Shown here: positions 34,282-42,940 of the stretch, piece by piece
How positions within the stretch are numbered: the stretch's first letter is position 1
Layout of the letters: each line of letters opens with the position of its first letter
DNA from: Schumannella luteola
GTDB lineage: Bacteria > Actinomycetota > Actinomycetes > Actinomycetales > Microbacteriaceae
Reading direction: 5' to 3'
Assembly: GCF_013408685.1 (NCBI RefSeq)
Contig: NZ_JACBZY010000001.1
Coordinates: 248,001 to 312,000 of the forward strand
Length of the DNA: 64,000 nt
Translations under genes and position numbers: made by a program
Notes under the pieces: model-generated
The model's input: the letters and a program-made list of their open reading frames with translations, nothing else
What the model was told of the DNA's origin: nothing
Databases searched by the model: none

Positions 34282-35697
34282 GTGAGCGCACCCGCAGCCA
34301 CGCAGTCCGGCCCCACCCTGAAACGGAGCCTCGGGCTCTTCGCGATCGTCGGGCTCGGCCTCGGCTACATGACCCCGACCGTCGTCTTCGACACTTTCGG
34401 CATCGTGTCGAAGCAGACGAACGGCGCCGTGCCCTCGTCGTACGTGATCGCGCTCGTGATCATGCTGCTGACGGCGATCAGCTACGGGAAGATGGTGCGG
34501 GTCTTCCCCAGCGCCGGCTCGGCCTTCACCTACGTGCGGGAGTCGATCCACCCGAACATCGGCTTCATGGTCGGCTGGTCGTCGCTGCTCGACTACCTGC
34601 TGCTGCCCATGGTGAACGCGCTCATCATCCGCCTCTACGTCGAGCAGCTCTGGCCCGACTTCCCCGCCTGGCTGACGGTCGTGATCTACGCCGTCGTCGC
34701 GACCGGGATCATCGCCTACTCGATGCGCAGCACGTCGAACGTCAACATGGTGCTGCTCGTCGCCGCGCTCGTCGTGATGATCGTGTTCGTCGTGATCGTG
34801 GTCGGACAGCTCACGAACGGCGAGGGCGCCGGCACCATCGTGAGCTCGACGCCGTTCTCGCACGACGGCGTCTCGCTCGGACCGCTGCTCACCGGAGCCA
34901 CCGTCGTGTGCTTCTCGTTCATCGGATTCGACGCGGTGACGATGTACACCGAAGAGGCGAAGAGCACCAAGATCATGCCGAAGGCGATCTTGCTGACGGT
35001 GCTGCTCGGCGGCCTCATCTTCCTGGTGGCGTCGTACTTCACGCAGCTGCGCTTCCCCGACAACGAGCCCTTCGGCGAGTTCACCGACGACCCGCTGCCG
35101 CAGATCGGACTCATCGTCGGCGGCCCGGTCTTCCAGGCGTTCTTCGTGGGCGCCGGCTTCGTCGCGGCCGTCGCATCCGGCCTCGCCTCGCACGCGAGCG
35201 TCGCCCGCATGCTGCTCGTGATGGGCCGCAACAACGTGCTGCCGAAGGCCGTCTTCGGCCGGGTCAGCGCGCGCACGCACACCCCCATCTTCAACGTCGT
35301 GCTCGTCGGCGTGGTCTGCCTGCTCGCGATCAGCCTCGACCTCGAGCTCGTCTCGGCGTTCATCAACTTCGGCGCCCTGATCGCCTTCACCGCGGTCAAC
35401 CTGTCGGTGATCTTCCACTTCGCGATCCGCAAGAAGCAGGTCGAGGGGGCACGCCAGGTGTTCACCAACATCGTGCTGCCGGGGATCGCGATGGTGCTCA
35501 CCGGCATCCTCTGGACGCAGCTGCACGCCGACGCGCTCATCGCCGGCGTGATCTGGGCGGCGATCGGCTTCATCTGGCTGCTCATCATCACGCGCGGCTT
35601 CCGCCGCCAGCCGCAGGGCTTCGACGAGAACCAGCCCGTGACCGGATTCAACAAGCTGGCGATCGAGGATGACGAGGATCAGCCCGCGAAGGGGTAG
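34282..35697 (+). CDS. APC family amino-acid/polyamine permease
   Basis: A 471-residue integral membrane transporter with about twelve helices. LFAIVGLGLGYMTPTVVFDT is the first helix with the substrate-binding glycine motif; CFSFIGFDAVTMYTEEAK is the conserved helix-6 region of the APC superfamily. YGKMVRVFPSAGSAFTYVRE fits the family loop. GTG start at 34282 with GAGAGGAGC upstream. The C-terminal 19 bases overlap the convergent TolB-like gene. The substrate (amino acid or amine) cannot be named. Confidence 0.92.
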   Translation: MSAPAATQSGPTLKRSLGLFAIVGLGLGYMTPTVVFDTFGIVSKQTNGAVPSSYVIALVIMLLTAISYGKMVRVFPSAGSAFTYVRESIHPNIGFMVGWSSLLDYLLLPMVNALIIRLYVEQLWPDFPAWLTVVIYAVVATGIIAYSMRSTSNVNMVLLVAALVVMIVFVVIVVGQLTNGEGAGTIVSSTPFSHDGVSLGPLLTGATVVCFSFIGFDAVTMYTEEAKSTKIMPKAILLTVLLGGLIFLVASYFTQLRFPDNEPFGEFTDDPLPQIGLIVGGPVFQAFFVGAGFVAAVASGLASHASVARMLLVMGRNNVLPKAVFGRVSARTHTPIFNVVLVGVVCLLAISLDLELVSAFINFGALIAFTAVNLSVIFHFAIRKKQVEGARQVFTNIVLPGIAMVLTGILWTQLHADALIAGVIWAAIGFIWLLIITRGFRRQPQGFDENQPVTGFNKLAIEDDEDQPAKG

Positions 35698-36605
35698 CTG
35701 ACGTAGGCGAAGCGACGCGCGTCGGGCGCCCAGCTGGGCACGTTGATCGTGCCCTGACCTCCCGGCAGCGGGATGCGCTCGAGCGGCGTCGCCCAGTCGG
35801 CGGTGTCGACGACGACCAGCGCGACCTCGAGGTCGGCGGGATGCCCGGTCGTGCCGGGCGGGAACTCGAGGTAGACGGCGTGCCGGCCGTCGGGGGCGAG
35901 GTGCGGGAACCAGTCGACCGTCTCCGTCCTAAGGAGATGCTGGACCTCATTCGGGCCAACCGTGAGGTCAAGACTTGCACCGGGTTCGCCGAACGCGAGC
36001 GGGTCGGGGATGCGCGCGAGCTGCGCATGCCCCGGTCGCTTCGCCCAGCGCTCGGTGTTGAAGAACATCCACGCACCGTCGGGCGACCACTCCGGGCCGT
36101 CGATGTGACCGGGGCCGGTGTCGACGATCGTCGTGGCGCCGCCGTTCCGACTGACGATCGCGAGGCGTCCCGGTTCGCTGAAGTCGCGCATCCGCACGAA
36201 CGCCAGCCGCTCGCCGTCGGGGCTGACGCCGTGCAGGAAGTGGTGCATGCCCGGCTCGCTCGTCACGCGCTCGGCGCGCCCGCCCGCGATCGGCGCGCGG
36301 TGGATGTGCCCGTCGTCGGCCGAGAGGAAGATCGCGCCGCCGCGCGGGTCGAGCACGTGGTCGTTGTTGATCGGCGGCAGGGTCTCGTGCGCGATCCGCC
36401 GCGGCTCGGCGCCGGGCTCGGGCGCCAGCGACCAGAGCACGCCGTCGCCGTTGAGCAGCAGGACGCCGCCGTCCGCTTCGGCGCTCCAGTTCGGCGCCTC
36501 GAACAGCACCTCGCGGCTCTCGTGCACCACCGCATCCGCCCCGCTCGCGATGTCGTGGACGTGGATGCGCGCGACCTGACCCGGCGCGAGACGACGTGGG
36601 CTCAC
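35679..36605 (-). CDS. TolB-like WD40/beta-propeller protein
   Basis: A 308-residue protein with repeated TolB/PD40 blades: NWSAEADGGVLLLNGDG, HGVSPDGERLAFVRM, PEWSPDGAWMFFNTE, WFPHLAPDGRHAVYLEFPPG and SWAPDARRFAYVSYPF. No signal peptide is visible, so it may act in the cytoplasm. TACGCT lies seven bases before the GTG start (leaderless). A short stretch around 35925-35990, coding for SLDLTVGPNEVQHLL, has lower GC and less typical blade residues. The 3' end overlaps that of the APC permease gene. Confidence 0.85.
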   Translation of the reverse strand: MSPRRLAPGQVARIHVHDIASGADAVVHESREVLFEAPNWSAEADGGVLLLNGDGVLWSLAPEPGAEPRRIAHETLPPINNDHVLDPRGGAIFLSADDGHIHRAPIAGGRAERVTSEPGMHHFLHGVSPDGERLAFVRMRDFSEPGRLAIVSRNGGATTIVDTGPGHIDGPEWSPDGAWMFFNTERWAKRPGHAQLARIPDPLAFGEPGASLDLTVGPNEVQHLLRTETVDWFPHLAPDGRHAVYLEFPPGTTGHPADLEVALVVVDTADWATPLERIPLPGGQGTINVPSWAPDARRFAYVSYPFAG

Positions 36606-36835
36606 GCCCGCCAGCGTAGGCCGCGTCGCGCCGTCCCCGCGCTGCCGCGAGGCGGAGCCCCCGATCGCGCCCGCAGCGCGGTGAGACTCCCGGACCCGGC
36701 CCGGCTCGAACGGGCGACCTCCCCCTCCGACTGCGGGCTGGGCGCATCCTTACCGGGTAGACGCGCCTAGGGCGGGCTCGGAAGGAACCTACCGTCTCGT
36801 CATAAGGGTTCGCGCGGGTTCATCGACGAACGAGG
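36606..36835. other. Intergenic stretch with tRNA-like sequence remnants
   Basis: On the minus strand AGGTCGCCCGTTCGAGCCGG looks like a tRNA variable loop and T-arm (stem GCCCG/CGGGC with loop TTCGAGC). About 50 bases upstream on the same strand, GGCGC...GCGCC brackets a D-loop-like segment. The acceptor stem does not pair and no standard anticodon arm forms. So this is not a functional tRNA, but may be a decayed one. Nothing else is recognised. Confidence 0.3.
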
Positions 36836-37114
36836 TCAGCAGTGGAGTCCGATCCAGCTCAGATCTCTCAGAAGCATCGGCAGGTCCTTCGACTCGATTC
36901 GCGCGACCTCACGGCGGAGGAATGCCTCGATCTCCACGAGATCGATCGACTCGACGATGAGCATCGGGGTGCCGAGAGTCGGCCCGCCCTGCTTCACCTT
37001 CCGCGCGGTGCCGCGGGTGCGGCGGACTTCATGGTGACCGGGCCTGGTCCCCTCGCCGCCGTGACGGTGTCCGAGAACGGCGAAGACAAGCTCCGCCTCG
37101 ATCCCTCTGAGCAC
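36836..37114 (-). pseudogene. Possible remnant of an Imm8-like immunity protein gene
   Basis: The minus-strand frame of 92 codons ends MLIVESIDLVEIEAFLRREV...LLRDLSWIGLHC. That tail resembles the C-terminal part of immunity protein 8 (Imm8), which normally ends in a WEFEDY-type motif missing here. The N-terminal half does not match the family, and the GC content is lower than in neighbouring genes. A truncated, frame-disrupted immunity gene is the best reading. A plus-strand frame of similar length is also open, so the assignment is weak. Confidence 0.3.
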
Positions 37115-37158
37115 AGACCGTTACCGATCGAGTCGCCCCGAGCCGCCAGGATGGGCGC

Positions 37159-40100
37159 ATGAGCACGCCCCTCTTCGACTACTTCGCGCACGTCGAGCTC
37201 GCGACGCCGACGATCTCGGCGGAGGAGGCGGAGCGGCTGCTGCGCAGCGAGTTCGGTCTGGATGCGCGGGTCGAGTCGCTCGGCAGCCAGCAAGACCAGA
37301 ACTTCCTGGTCTGGGCGAGTGACGCCGCCGATGTCGGAGACGCAGCCCATCCGCTCGGCGTGCTCAAGCTCAGCAACCCGGTGTTCAGCGACGCCGAGAT
37401 CGAGCTGCAGACCCTCGCCGCCGAGCGGGTCGCGTCGGCGACCCCCGAGCTGCGCATCCCCCGGCTCGTGCGCGGACCGGCGGGCGACTGCGCCGGCTGG
37501 TGGGAGACGAGCCAGGGCCGACTCAACGCCCGCGTGATCGAGTTCGTCGCCGGGTCGACGCTGACCGGATCCGACTACCTGAACCCGCGCACCGCCGCCC
37601 GCATGGGCGAGCTCGCCGCGCGCGTGCAGCTCGCGCTCGCCGGCCTCGAGCACCCCGCCTCCGCGCGCGTGCTGCAGTGGGATCTGCGCCACGCGACCCG
37701 GGTGATCGAGACCCTCGCTCCCGCCGAACCCGACGAGACCGTGCGCGCCGAGGTGCTCGCCGCGACCCGCGACGCCGCCGTCGCGCTCGCGCCGCTCGCC
37801 GACCGGCTGCCCCGCCAGCTCGGCCACTTCGACGTGACCGACGACAACATCCTTCGGCCGGATGCGCCCGGCGCCCTGCCCGACGCGATCATCGACTTCG
37901 GCGACGTGCTCGACTCGTGGTCGATCGGCGAGCTCGCCACGACCGTGTCATCGCTGCTGCACCACGACGGGGCCACGCCGCTGTCGGCGCTGCCGGCGAT
38001 CCGGGCGTTCCATGAGCTGAGCCCCCTGAGCGACGACGAGGCGGATGCGCTCTGGCCGCTCGTCGTGCTGCGCGGCGCCGTGCTCGTGCTGAGCGGACGC
38101 GCGCAGGTGCGCCTCGACGACGACAACGCCTACGCGAGCGGGGCGCTCGATCGCGAGCACCGCATCCTGTCGCAGGCGCTGTCGGTGCCGCTGCCGGTCA
38201 TGGCGCGCACGATCCGACACGCGCTCGGGCTGCCGCTCGCGCCGGCGCCCGGCTGGCCCGCGGCCGAGCTGTTCTCGCTCGTGCCGCCTGGCGAGGCCGT
38301 CGTCGTGCTGGATGCCGGCACCACCGGCGCCCTCAACGACCGCGGCGCATTCACGCACGACGGCGCGCTGCTGCGCGGGATCGCGGCGGCGGTGCGCGAC
38401 GGACGAGCGGATGCGGCGAGCGCCGCCGGGTCGTCGTGCGGCATGAGCGGCGGTGCGACGGGCGGCGCGAGTGCGATCGGTGCACGCGCCCGCGCCAGCG
38501 CCGTCGGCGCCGTGCTCGTCCCGGCCGGTCGGCCGCGTCTGGCCGGCGCTCCCCTGCGCACACCGAACGCCCCCGCGACCGCGCCGACCGGAGCGCTGCT
38601 CTGGCTGAGTCGCAACCTCGTGCTGCGCGACCTGCCCGAGCACATCGTCGCCCGTGCCGTGCCCGGCGCGATCGAGCTGACGACCGGCGGCGTGACCCTG
38701 TCGCTCGCGAGCGCGGCGCTCGGCGCGCCCGCTGCCGCCGCCCCGGCCGGCGCCGGCGACGCCGCCGACCCCGTCGGATCCCCCGTCATCACCGACTCCG
38801 GCGACGCGGCGCCGGTCGCCGCCGACGACCTCGTCGTGCCGGGCGGCGAGGTCACCGCGACGCTGTGCTGGGCGGATGCGTCCGCATCCATCCCGGCGCT
38901 CGTCGAGCCCGGCTACCTGGTCGGCTGGGGCGCCCTCGTCGGCGACCCGACGACCGCCTTCGCGCTCGCCGAGCCGGTGCGCGCGCGACTCGACGAGCTC
39001 GCCGCCACGTCGGCATCCGCCCGCGACGCCACGACCCTCGACCGCCGCGAGCACGTGCTGGCCGAGGTGCAGGAGCACTACTACGCGCGTCCGCCGCAGA
39101 TCGAGCGCGGCTGGCGCGAGCTGCTCGTCGACACCGACGCCCGCGTCTACCTCGACATGGTCAACAACGTGACCTCGGTCGGGCACGCGCATCCGCGCAT
39201 CACCGCGGCCGCGAGCCGGCAGTTCGAGCTGCTCAACACGAACTCTCGCTTCAACTACGACGCGATCGTCGACTACGGCGAGCGGGTCGCGGCGACGCTG
39301 CCCGACGAGCTCGACACGGTGTTCTTCGTCAACTCGGGTTCGGAGGCGACCGACCTCGCGATCCGCCTCGCGATGGCCGCGACCGGACGCCGCGATGTGA
39401 TCGCGATGCGCGAGGCCTACCACGGCTGGACCTACGCGAGCGATGCCGTCTCGACCTCGATCGCCGACAACCCGAACGCGCTCGCGACGCGTCCCGACTG
39501 GGTTCACACGGTGGATGCGGCGAACAGCTTCCGCGGAACGCATCGCGCCTCCGACGCCGTCCGGTACGCACCGGAGGCGGTCGAGCGCATCCGCCAGATC
39601 GCCGCATCCGGTCACGCCCCGGCCGGATTCATCGCCGAGACCTACTTCGGCAACGCCGGCGGCGTCGCCCTGCCCGACGGCTACCTGCGCGAGGTCTACG
39701 CGGCCGTCCGCGCCGAGGGCGGACTCGCGATCGCCGACGAGGTGCAGGTCGGATTCGGCCGCCTCGGCGAGTGGTTCTGGGGCTTCGAGCAGCAGGATGT
39801 GGTGCCCGACATCGTCGCGGTCGCCAAGTCGGTCGGCAACGGGCATCCCATCGGCATCGTCGTCACGTCGAAGGCCGTCGCCGACCGGTACCGCACCGGC
39901 GGCTACTTCTTCTCGTCGACGGGCGGGTCGCCGGTGTCGTCGGTGATCGGGATGACGGTGCTCGACATCATCCAGAGCGAGGGACTGCAGGAGAACGCGC
40001 GGGTCGTCGGCGCGCACCTCGCATCACGGCTGCGGGCGCTCGCCTCGACGCACGAGATCGTCGGCCCCGTGCACGGCTCGGACCTCTACCTCGGCCTCGA

Positions 40101-40305
40101 GTTCGTGCGCTCGCGCGAGACCCTCGAGCCGGCGACCGAGGAGACGGCCGCGATCTGCGACCGCCTGCTCGAGCTGGGCGTGATCATGCAGCCGACCGGC
40201 GACTTCCAGAACGTGCTGAAGATCAAGCCCCCGCTCTGCCTCACGCCCGAATCAGCCGACTACTTCGTCGACATGCTCGACCGGGTGCTGACGACGGGGT
40301 GGTGA
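37159..40305 (+). CDS. Three-domain protein: APH-type kinase, middle beta domain, class III aminotransferase
   Basis: A 1048-residue protein. Residues 1 to about 310 are an aminoglycoside-phosphotransferase-like kinase, with LGHFDVTDDNIL (catalytic HxD) and IIDFGD (metal aspartate). Residues about 370-600 are an Ala/Gly-rich middle region like the M23-type domain of this family. Residues about 625-1048 are a class III PLP-dependent aminotransferase: NNVTSVGHAHPRI, FFVNSGSEATDLAIRLAM, YHGWTY, DEVQVGFGR and the PLP lysine in VAVAKSVGNGHP. Homologues relate to phosphoethanolamine/phosphohydroxylysine phospho-lyases, so phosphorylation followed by PLP-dependent removal of an amine is plausible. 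CAGGAT six bases before the ATG suggests a leaderless transcript. Confidence 0.9.
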   Translation: MSTPLFDYFAHVELATPTISAEEAERLLRSEFGLDARVESLGSQQDQNFLVWASDAADVGDAAHPLGVLKLSNPVFSDAEIELQTLAAERVASATPELRIPRLVRGPAGDCAGWWETSQGRLNARVIEFVAGSTLTGSDYLNPRTAARMGELAARVQLALAGLEHPASARVLQWDLRHATRVIETLAPAEPDETVRAEVLAATRDAAVALAPLADRLPRQLGHFDVTDDNILRPDAPGALPDAIIDFGDVLDSWSIGELATTVSSLLHHDGATPLSALPAIRAFHELSPLSDDEADALWPLVVLRGAVLVLSGRAQVRLDDDNAYASGALDREHRILSQALSVPLPVMARTIRHALGLPLAPAPGWPAAELFSLVPPGEAVVVLDAGTTGALNDRGAFTHDGALLRGIAAAVRDGRADAASAAGSSCGMSGGATGGASAIGARARASAVGAVLVPAGRPRLAGAPLRTPNAPATAPTGALLWLSRNLVLRDLPEHIVARAVPGAIELTTGGVTLSLASAALGAPAAAAPAGAGDAADPVGSPVITDSGDAAPVAADDLVVPGGEVTATLCWADASASIPALVEPGYLVGWGALVGDPTTAFALAEPVRARLDELAATSASARDATTLDRREHVLAEVQEHYYARPPQIERGWRELLVDTDARVYLDMVNNVTSVGHAHPRITAAASRQFELLNTNSRFNYDAIVDYGERVAATLPDELDTVFFVNSGSEATDLAIRLAMAATGRRDVIAMREAYHGWTYASDAVSTSIADNPNALATRPDWVHTVDAANSFRGTHRASDAVRYAPEAVERIRQIAASGHAPAGFIAETYFGNAGGVALPDGYLREVYAAVRAEGGLAIADEVQVGFGRLGEWFWGFEQQDVVPDIVAVAKSVGNGHPIGIVVTSKAVADRYRTGGYFFSSTGGSPVSSVIGMTVLDIIQSEGLQENARVVGAHLASRLRALASTHEIVGPVHGSDLYLGLEFVRSRETLEPATEETAAICDRLLELGVIMQPTGDFQNVLKIKPPLCLTPESADYFVDMLDRVLTTGW

Positions 40306-40373
40306 GCGCCGCCGGCCTGGCGAGAACCTCCGAGGACCGGCGCCGGCGGGTGCCGGGCCGACAGGATGGGCGC

Positions 40374-41303
40374 ATGAAGACCCTCGACCTGCCCAACCTG
40401 GCCCAGCCGGCATCCACCGTCGTGCTCGGCCTCATGCGCATCAGCGAGCTCGACGACGAGCAGATCCGCACGCTGGTGCGCACCGCCCTCGACAGCGGCA
40501 TCAACATGCTCGACCACGCCGACATCTACGGCAGCTCGCGCCACCAGTGCGAGCAGCGCTTCGGCGACTCGGGTGCGGTGAGCGCCGCCGACCGCGACAA
40601 GGTGATCATCCAGAGCAAGGTGGGCATCCGGCCCGGGATGTTCGACTTCTCGCGCGAGCACATCCTCACCACCGTCGACGAGTCGCTCGCCGCACTGAAC
40701 ACCGACTACCTCGACTCGCTGCTGCTGCACCGCCCCGACACGCTCGTCGAGCCCGACGAGGTCGCCGCCGCCTTCGACACCCTCAAGCAGAGCGGCAAGG
40801 TGAAGAGCTTCGGCGTCTCGAACCACACCCCGCTGCAGATCGACCTGTTGAAGCGCTCACTGAACGTCTCGCTCGACTACAACCAGGTGCAGCTGAGCAT
40901 CACGCACGCGCCGATCATCGCGTCGGGCATCGCCGCGAACATGGTGAAGCTCGACCAGTCGATCGACCGCGACAACGGGATGCTCGATCACGCTCGCCTC
41001 AACGACATCACGCTGCAGGCGTGGTCGCCCTTCCAGAAGGGCTTCTTCGACGGCGTCTTCATCGGCGACCGCGAGAACTACGCCGACCTCAACGACGCGC
41101 TCGACGAGATCGCGGCCGCGCACGGCGTCACGTCGACCGGCATCGCCGTCGCCTGGATCACCCGCCACCCGGCGAACATCCAGACGGTGCTCGGCACCAC
41201 CAACCCGCGCCGCGTCATCGACTCGGCCGCGGGCGGCGGCGTCGACCTCAGCCGCGAGGAGTGGTACCGCCTCTTCACCGCGGCGGGGCACACGCTGCCC
41301 TGA
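40374..41303 (+). CDS. Aldo/keto reductase, YdhF-type
   Basis: A 309-residue AKR barrel protein. GINMLDHADIYGSSRHQCEQ carries the catalytic Asp and Tyr, VIIQSKVGIRPGM the lysine and LLLHRPDTLVEP the histidine; QAWSPFQKGFF and TTNPRRV contact NADPH. It matches the YdhF branch of oxidoreductases. The ATG has the same CAGGATGGGCGCATGA context as the preceding gene, so it is probably leaderless. A long hairpin follows the stop. Confidence 0.92.
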   Translation: MKTLDLPNLAQPASTVVLGLMRISELDDEQIRTLVRTALDSGINMLDHADIYGSSRHQCEQRFGDSGAVSAADRDKVIIQSKVGIRPGMFDFSREHILTTVDESLAALNTDYLDSLLLHRPDTLVEPDEVAAAFDTLKQSGKVKSFGVSNHTPLQIDLLKRSLNVSLDYNQVQLSITHAPIIASGIAANMVKLDQSIDRDNGMLDHARLNDITLQAWSPFQKGFFDGVFIGDRENYADLNDALDEIAAAHGVTSTGIAVAWITRHPANIQTVLGTTNPRRVIDSAAGGGVDLSREEWYRLFTAAGHTLP

Positions 41304-41307
41304 CCCA

Positions 41308-41368
41308 CGAGGTTCGAGCGATATGGCCGCTATGGCACCGCCGTTCCGGCCATTTCGCACGAACCTCG
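41308..41368. repeat. Long inverted repeat (22-base arms, 2 mismatches) after the aldo/keto reductase
   Basis: Arms at 41308-41329 and 41347-41368 pair at 20 of 22 positions around a 17-base loop. It begins four bases past the stop codon. It probably ends transcription. Confidence 0.8.
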
Positions 41369-41390
41369 AACCCCCCGGGAGGAGCAGACG

Positions 41391-41750
41391 ATGGTCGACG
41401 GAACCTGGAGTGAGCTGACGCGCGGGCTCGACGACGACGATCTCGCGAAGCTCAGCGCGTTCCGCGAGTTCTGTCGTTCGCTCGACGGAGTCGAGGAGCG
41501 CATCCACTCGGCGGATGTGACCTACGCCCGCCGGCGCTCCTTCACCTCCGCGTACATCAAGAGCCACTACCTCGAGCTCGGGATCGAACTGCTGCGCGAG
41601 GTCGACGACCCGAAGCCGCGCACCGCCTTCGCCACGACGAAGAAGATCACGATGCACCGCTACTCGCTGCGCGAGCTCGAGCAGTTCGACGACCGCATCC
41701 GCGCGCTGATCCACGAGGCCTGCGAGACGGTCGGCGGCGGCACGCGCTGA
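41391..41750 (+). CDS. DUF5655 domain protein
   Basis: A 119-residue protein. The central block IHSADVTYARRRSFTSAYIK, then SHYLELGIELLREVDDP and FATTKKITMHRYSLRELEQF, is typical of DUF5655, a small domain of unknown function with conserved basic residues. GGGAGGAG lies before the ATG. It stands alone between the hairpin and the convergent MBL gene. Confidence 0.85.
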   Translation: MVDGTWSELTRGLDDDDLAKLSAFREFCRSLDGVEERIHSADVTYARRRSFTSAYIKSHYLELGIELLREVDDPKPRTAFATTKKITMHRYSLRELEQFDDRIRALIHEACETVGGGTR

Positions 41751-41770
41751 CGCGGCGACGGCGCGACGGC

Positions 41771-42415
41771 TCAGAGCGTGATGCTCTGCCCGTCGGCGAG
41801 GGTGACGAGCTCGATGCCGGTGAGCTGCTGCGCGAACTGGGCGGAGGAGCCCTTGCCGGCGTCGCTGAGCATGAGGTCGTGGATCTGGATGGCGCGCACC
41901 GGCTTCACGGCGCGCACGAAGTCGACGAGCTCACCGAGCTTCGCCCACGGCCCCGAGGTCGGCACGAGCAGCGTCGTGACCTTCTGCTCGGGCACGAAGT
42001 ACGCGTCGCCCGGGTGGTAGACGTCGCCGGCGATGAGGTAGCCGACGTTGCTCATCTCGGGGATGTCGGAGTGGATGACGGCGTGCGTTCCGCCGACGAC
42101 CTCGACCGGGAATCCGGCGGCCTCGAAGCCGTCTCCGGCGCCGACGGCGGTGACGCGGTCGGCGTCAGCGCCCGCGGCCGTGAGCTCGGCGGCGACGTTC
42201 GCGGGCGCCCAGACGCGCAGCTCGGGCTGGGCGGCCAGGGCCGCGGTGAGGATGCCGGCGTCGTAGTGGTCGGGGTGATCGTGGGTGATCAGCACGGCGG
42301 TCGTCGCGGCGACGAGGTCGGCCGAATTCGGCGTGTAGGCGCCCGGGTCGATGACGAGGCTGCGGTCGCTGTCGCTCAGCACGATGGTGGCGTGGGTGTG
42401 CTTGGTGAGTTCCAT
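41771..42415 (-). CDS. MBL-fold metal-dependent hydrolase
   Basis: A 214-residue metallo-beta-lactamase-fold protein of the UlaG-like type. Metal motif THDHPDHYD (about residues 45-53), further ligands in GGTHAVIHSDIPE and AGDVYHPGDAYF, and the last histidine in QIHDLMLS. The ATG at 42415 is preferred: TATATAGT on the minus strand ends seven bases before it, a leaderless arrangement. It is divergent from a MarR gene across a shared palindrome, so that regulator probably controls it. Confidence 0.9.
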   Translation of the reverse strand: MELTKHTHATIVLSDSDRSLVIDPGAYTPNSADLVAATTAVLITHDHPDHYDAGILTAALAAQPELRVWAPANVAAELTAAGADADRVTAVGAGDGFEAAGFPVEVVGGTHAVIHSDIPEMSNVGYLIAGDVYHPGDAYFVPEQKVTTLLVPTSGPWAKLGELVDFVRAVKPVRAIQIHDLMLSDAGKGSSAQFAQQLTGIELVTLADGQSITL

Positions 42416-42426
42416 GGCTCGCACTA

Positions 42427-42445
42427 TATACAGTCCGCCTGTATA
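42427..42445. promoter_or_regulatory. Palindromic operator between the MBL and MarR genes
   Basis: TATACAG-tccgc-CTGTATA, perfect 7-bp arms, overlaps the -10 elements of both divergent promoters (TATATAGT for MBL, TATAAAT for MarR). Binding would silence both genes. MarR proteins usually bind such sites. Confidence 0.75.
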
Positions 42446-42453
42446 AATGTGAG

Positions 42454-42936
42454 ATGAGTCAGGATGGGCGGATGGACGAGCGAGCGGACGCGGGCGCCGG
42501 CGGCTTCAGCCTCGAGCAGGCGAACGCCTTCCGGGCCGCGATCGGCGAGAGCGTCCGCGCGATCCGCCGCACCGAGACGACGCCCGACGGTCAGATCGAG
42601 GCCCTCGGCTTCCTCGAGCGCGACGGTCCGCAGAGCATCGCGACGCTCGCGCGACGGCGCCGGGTGCGGCATCAGACCATGAGCGCGACCGTCGCCGAGC
42701 TGGAGAAGCAGGGACTCGCGACCCGCTCCCCCGACCCGGCGGATGCGCGCGGCCTGCTGATCGCCGCGACGCCGGCCGGTTCGGCGATGATCCGCGAGCT
42801 GCGGGTGCGCCGCTCGACCGCGCTGCACGGGGCCGCGCACACCGTGCTCAGCGCCGAGGAGCGCGCCGCCCTCGTGACCGCGACCGCCGCCCTCGGCAAG
42901 CTCGCCGGCGTGCTGCACGATCGCGCGGAGGGCTGA
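42454..42936 (+). CDS. MarR family transcriptional regulator
   Basis: A 160-residue winged-helix protein. IEALGFLERDGPQSIATLAR, RRRVRHQTMSATVAELEKQG and the wing SPDPADARGLLI (about residues 45-105) fit the MarR fold. The start is uncertain: ATG at 42454 lies five bases after TATAAAT, and ATG at 42472 lies six bases after CAGGAT. Both arrangements are leaderless. It faces the MBL hydrolase gene across the palindrome at 42427-42445 and probably represses both. Confidence 0.88.
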   Translation: MSQDGRMDERADAGAGGFSLEQANAFRAAIGESVRAIRRTETTPDGQIEALGFLERDGPQSIATLARRRRVRHQTMSATVAELEKQGLATRSPDPADARGLLIAATPAGSAMIRELRVRRSTALHGAAHTVLSAEERAALVTATAALGKLAGVLHDRAEG

Positions 42937-42940
42937 GGCC

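Noticed and set aside
36690-36780. A functional tRNA on the minus strand
   Set aside because: The acceptor stem does not pair and the anticodon loop lacks the invariant U33. Only a remnant is supported.
36842-37162. Plus-strand 106-codon frame as a gene
   Set aside because: No recognisable domain, and it overlaps the start of the next gene. The opposite frame has a better, though weak, family resemblance.
38436-40373. Possible extension of the aldo/keto reductase far upstream
   Set aside because: The in-frame region is Arg-rich shadow of the aminotransferase gene. The ATG at 40374 has a leaderless -10 and gives the normal family start.
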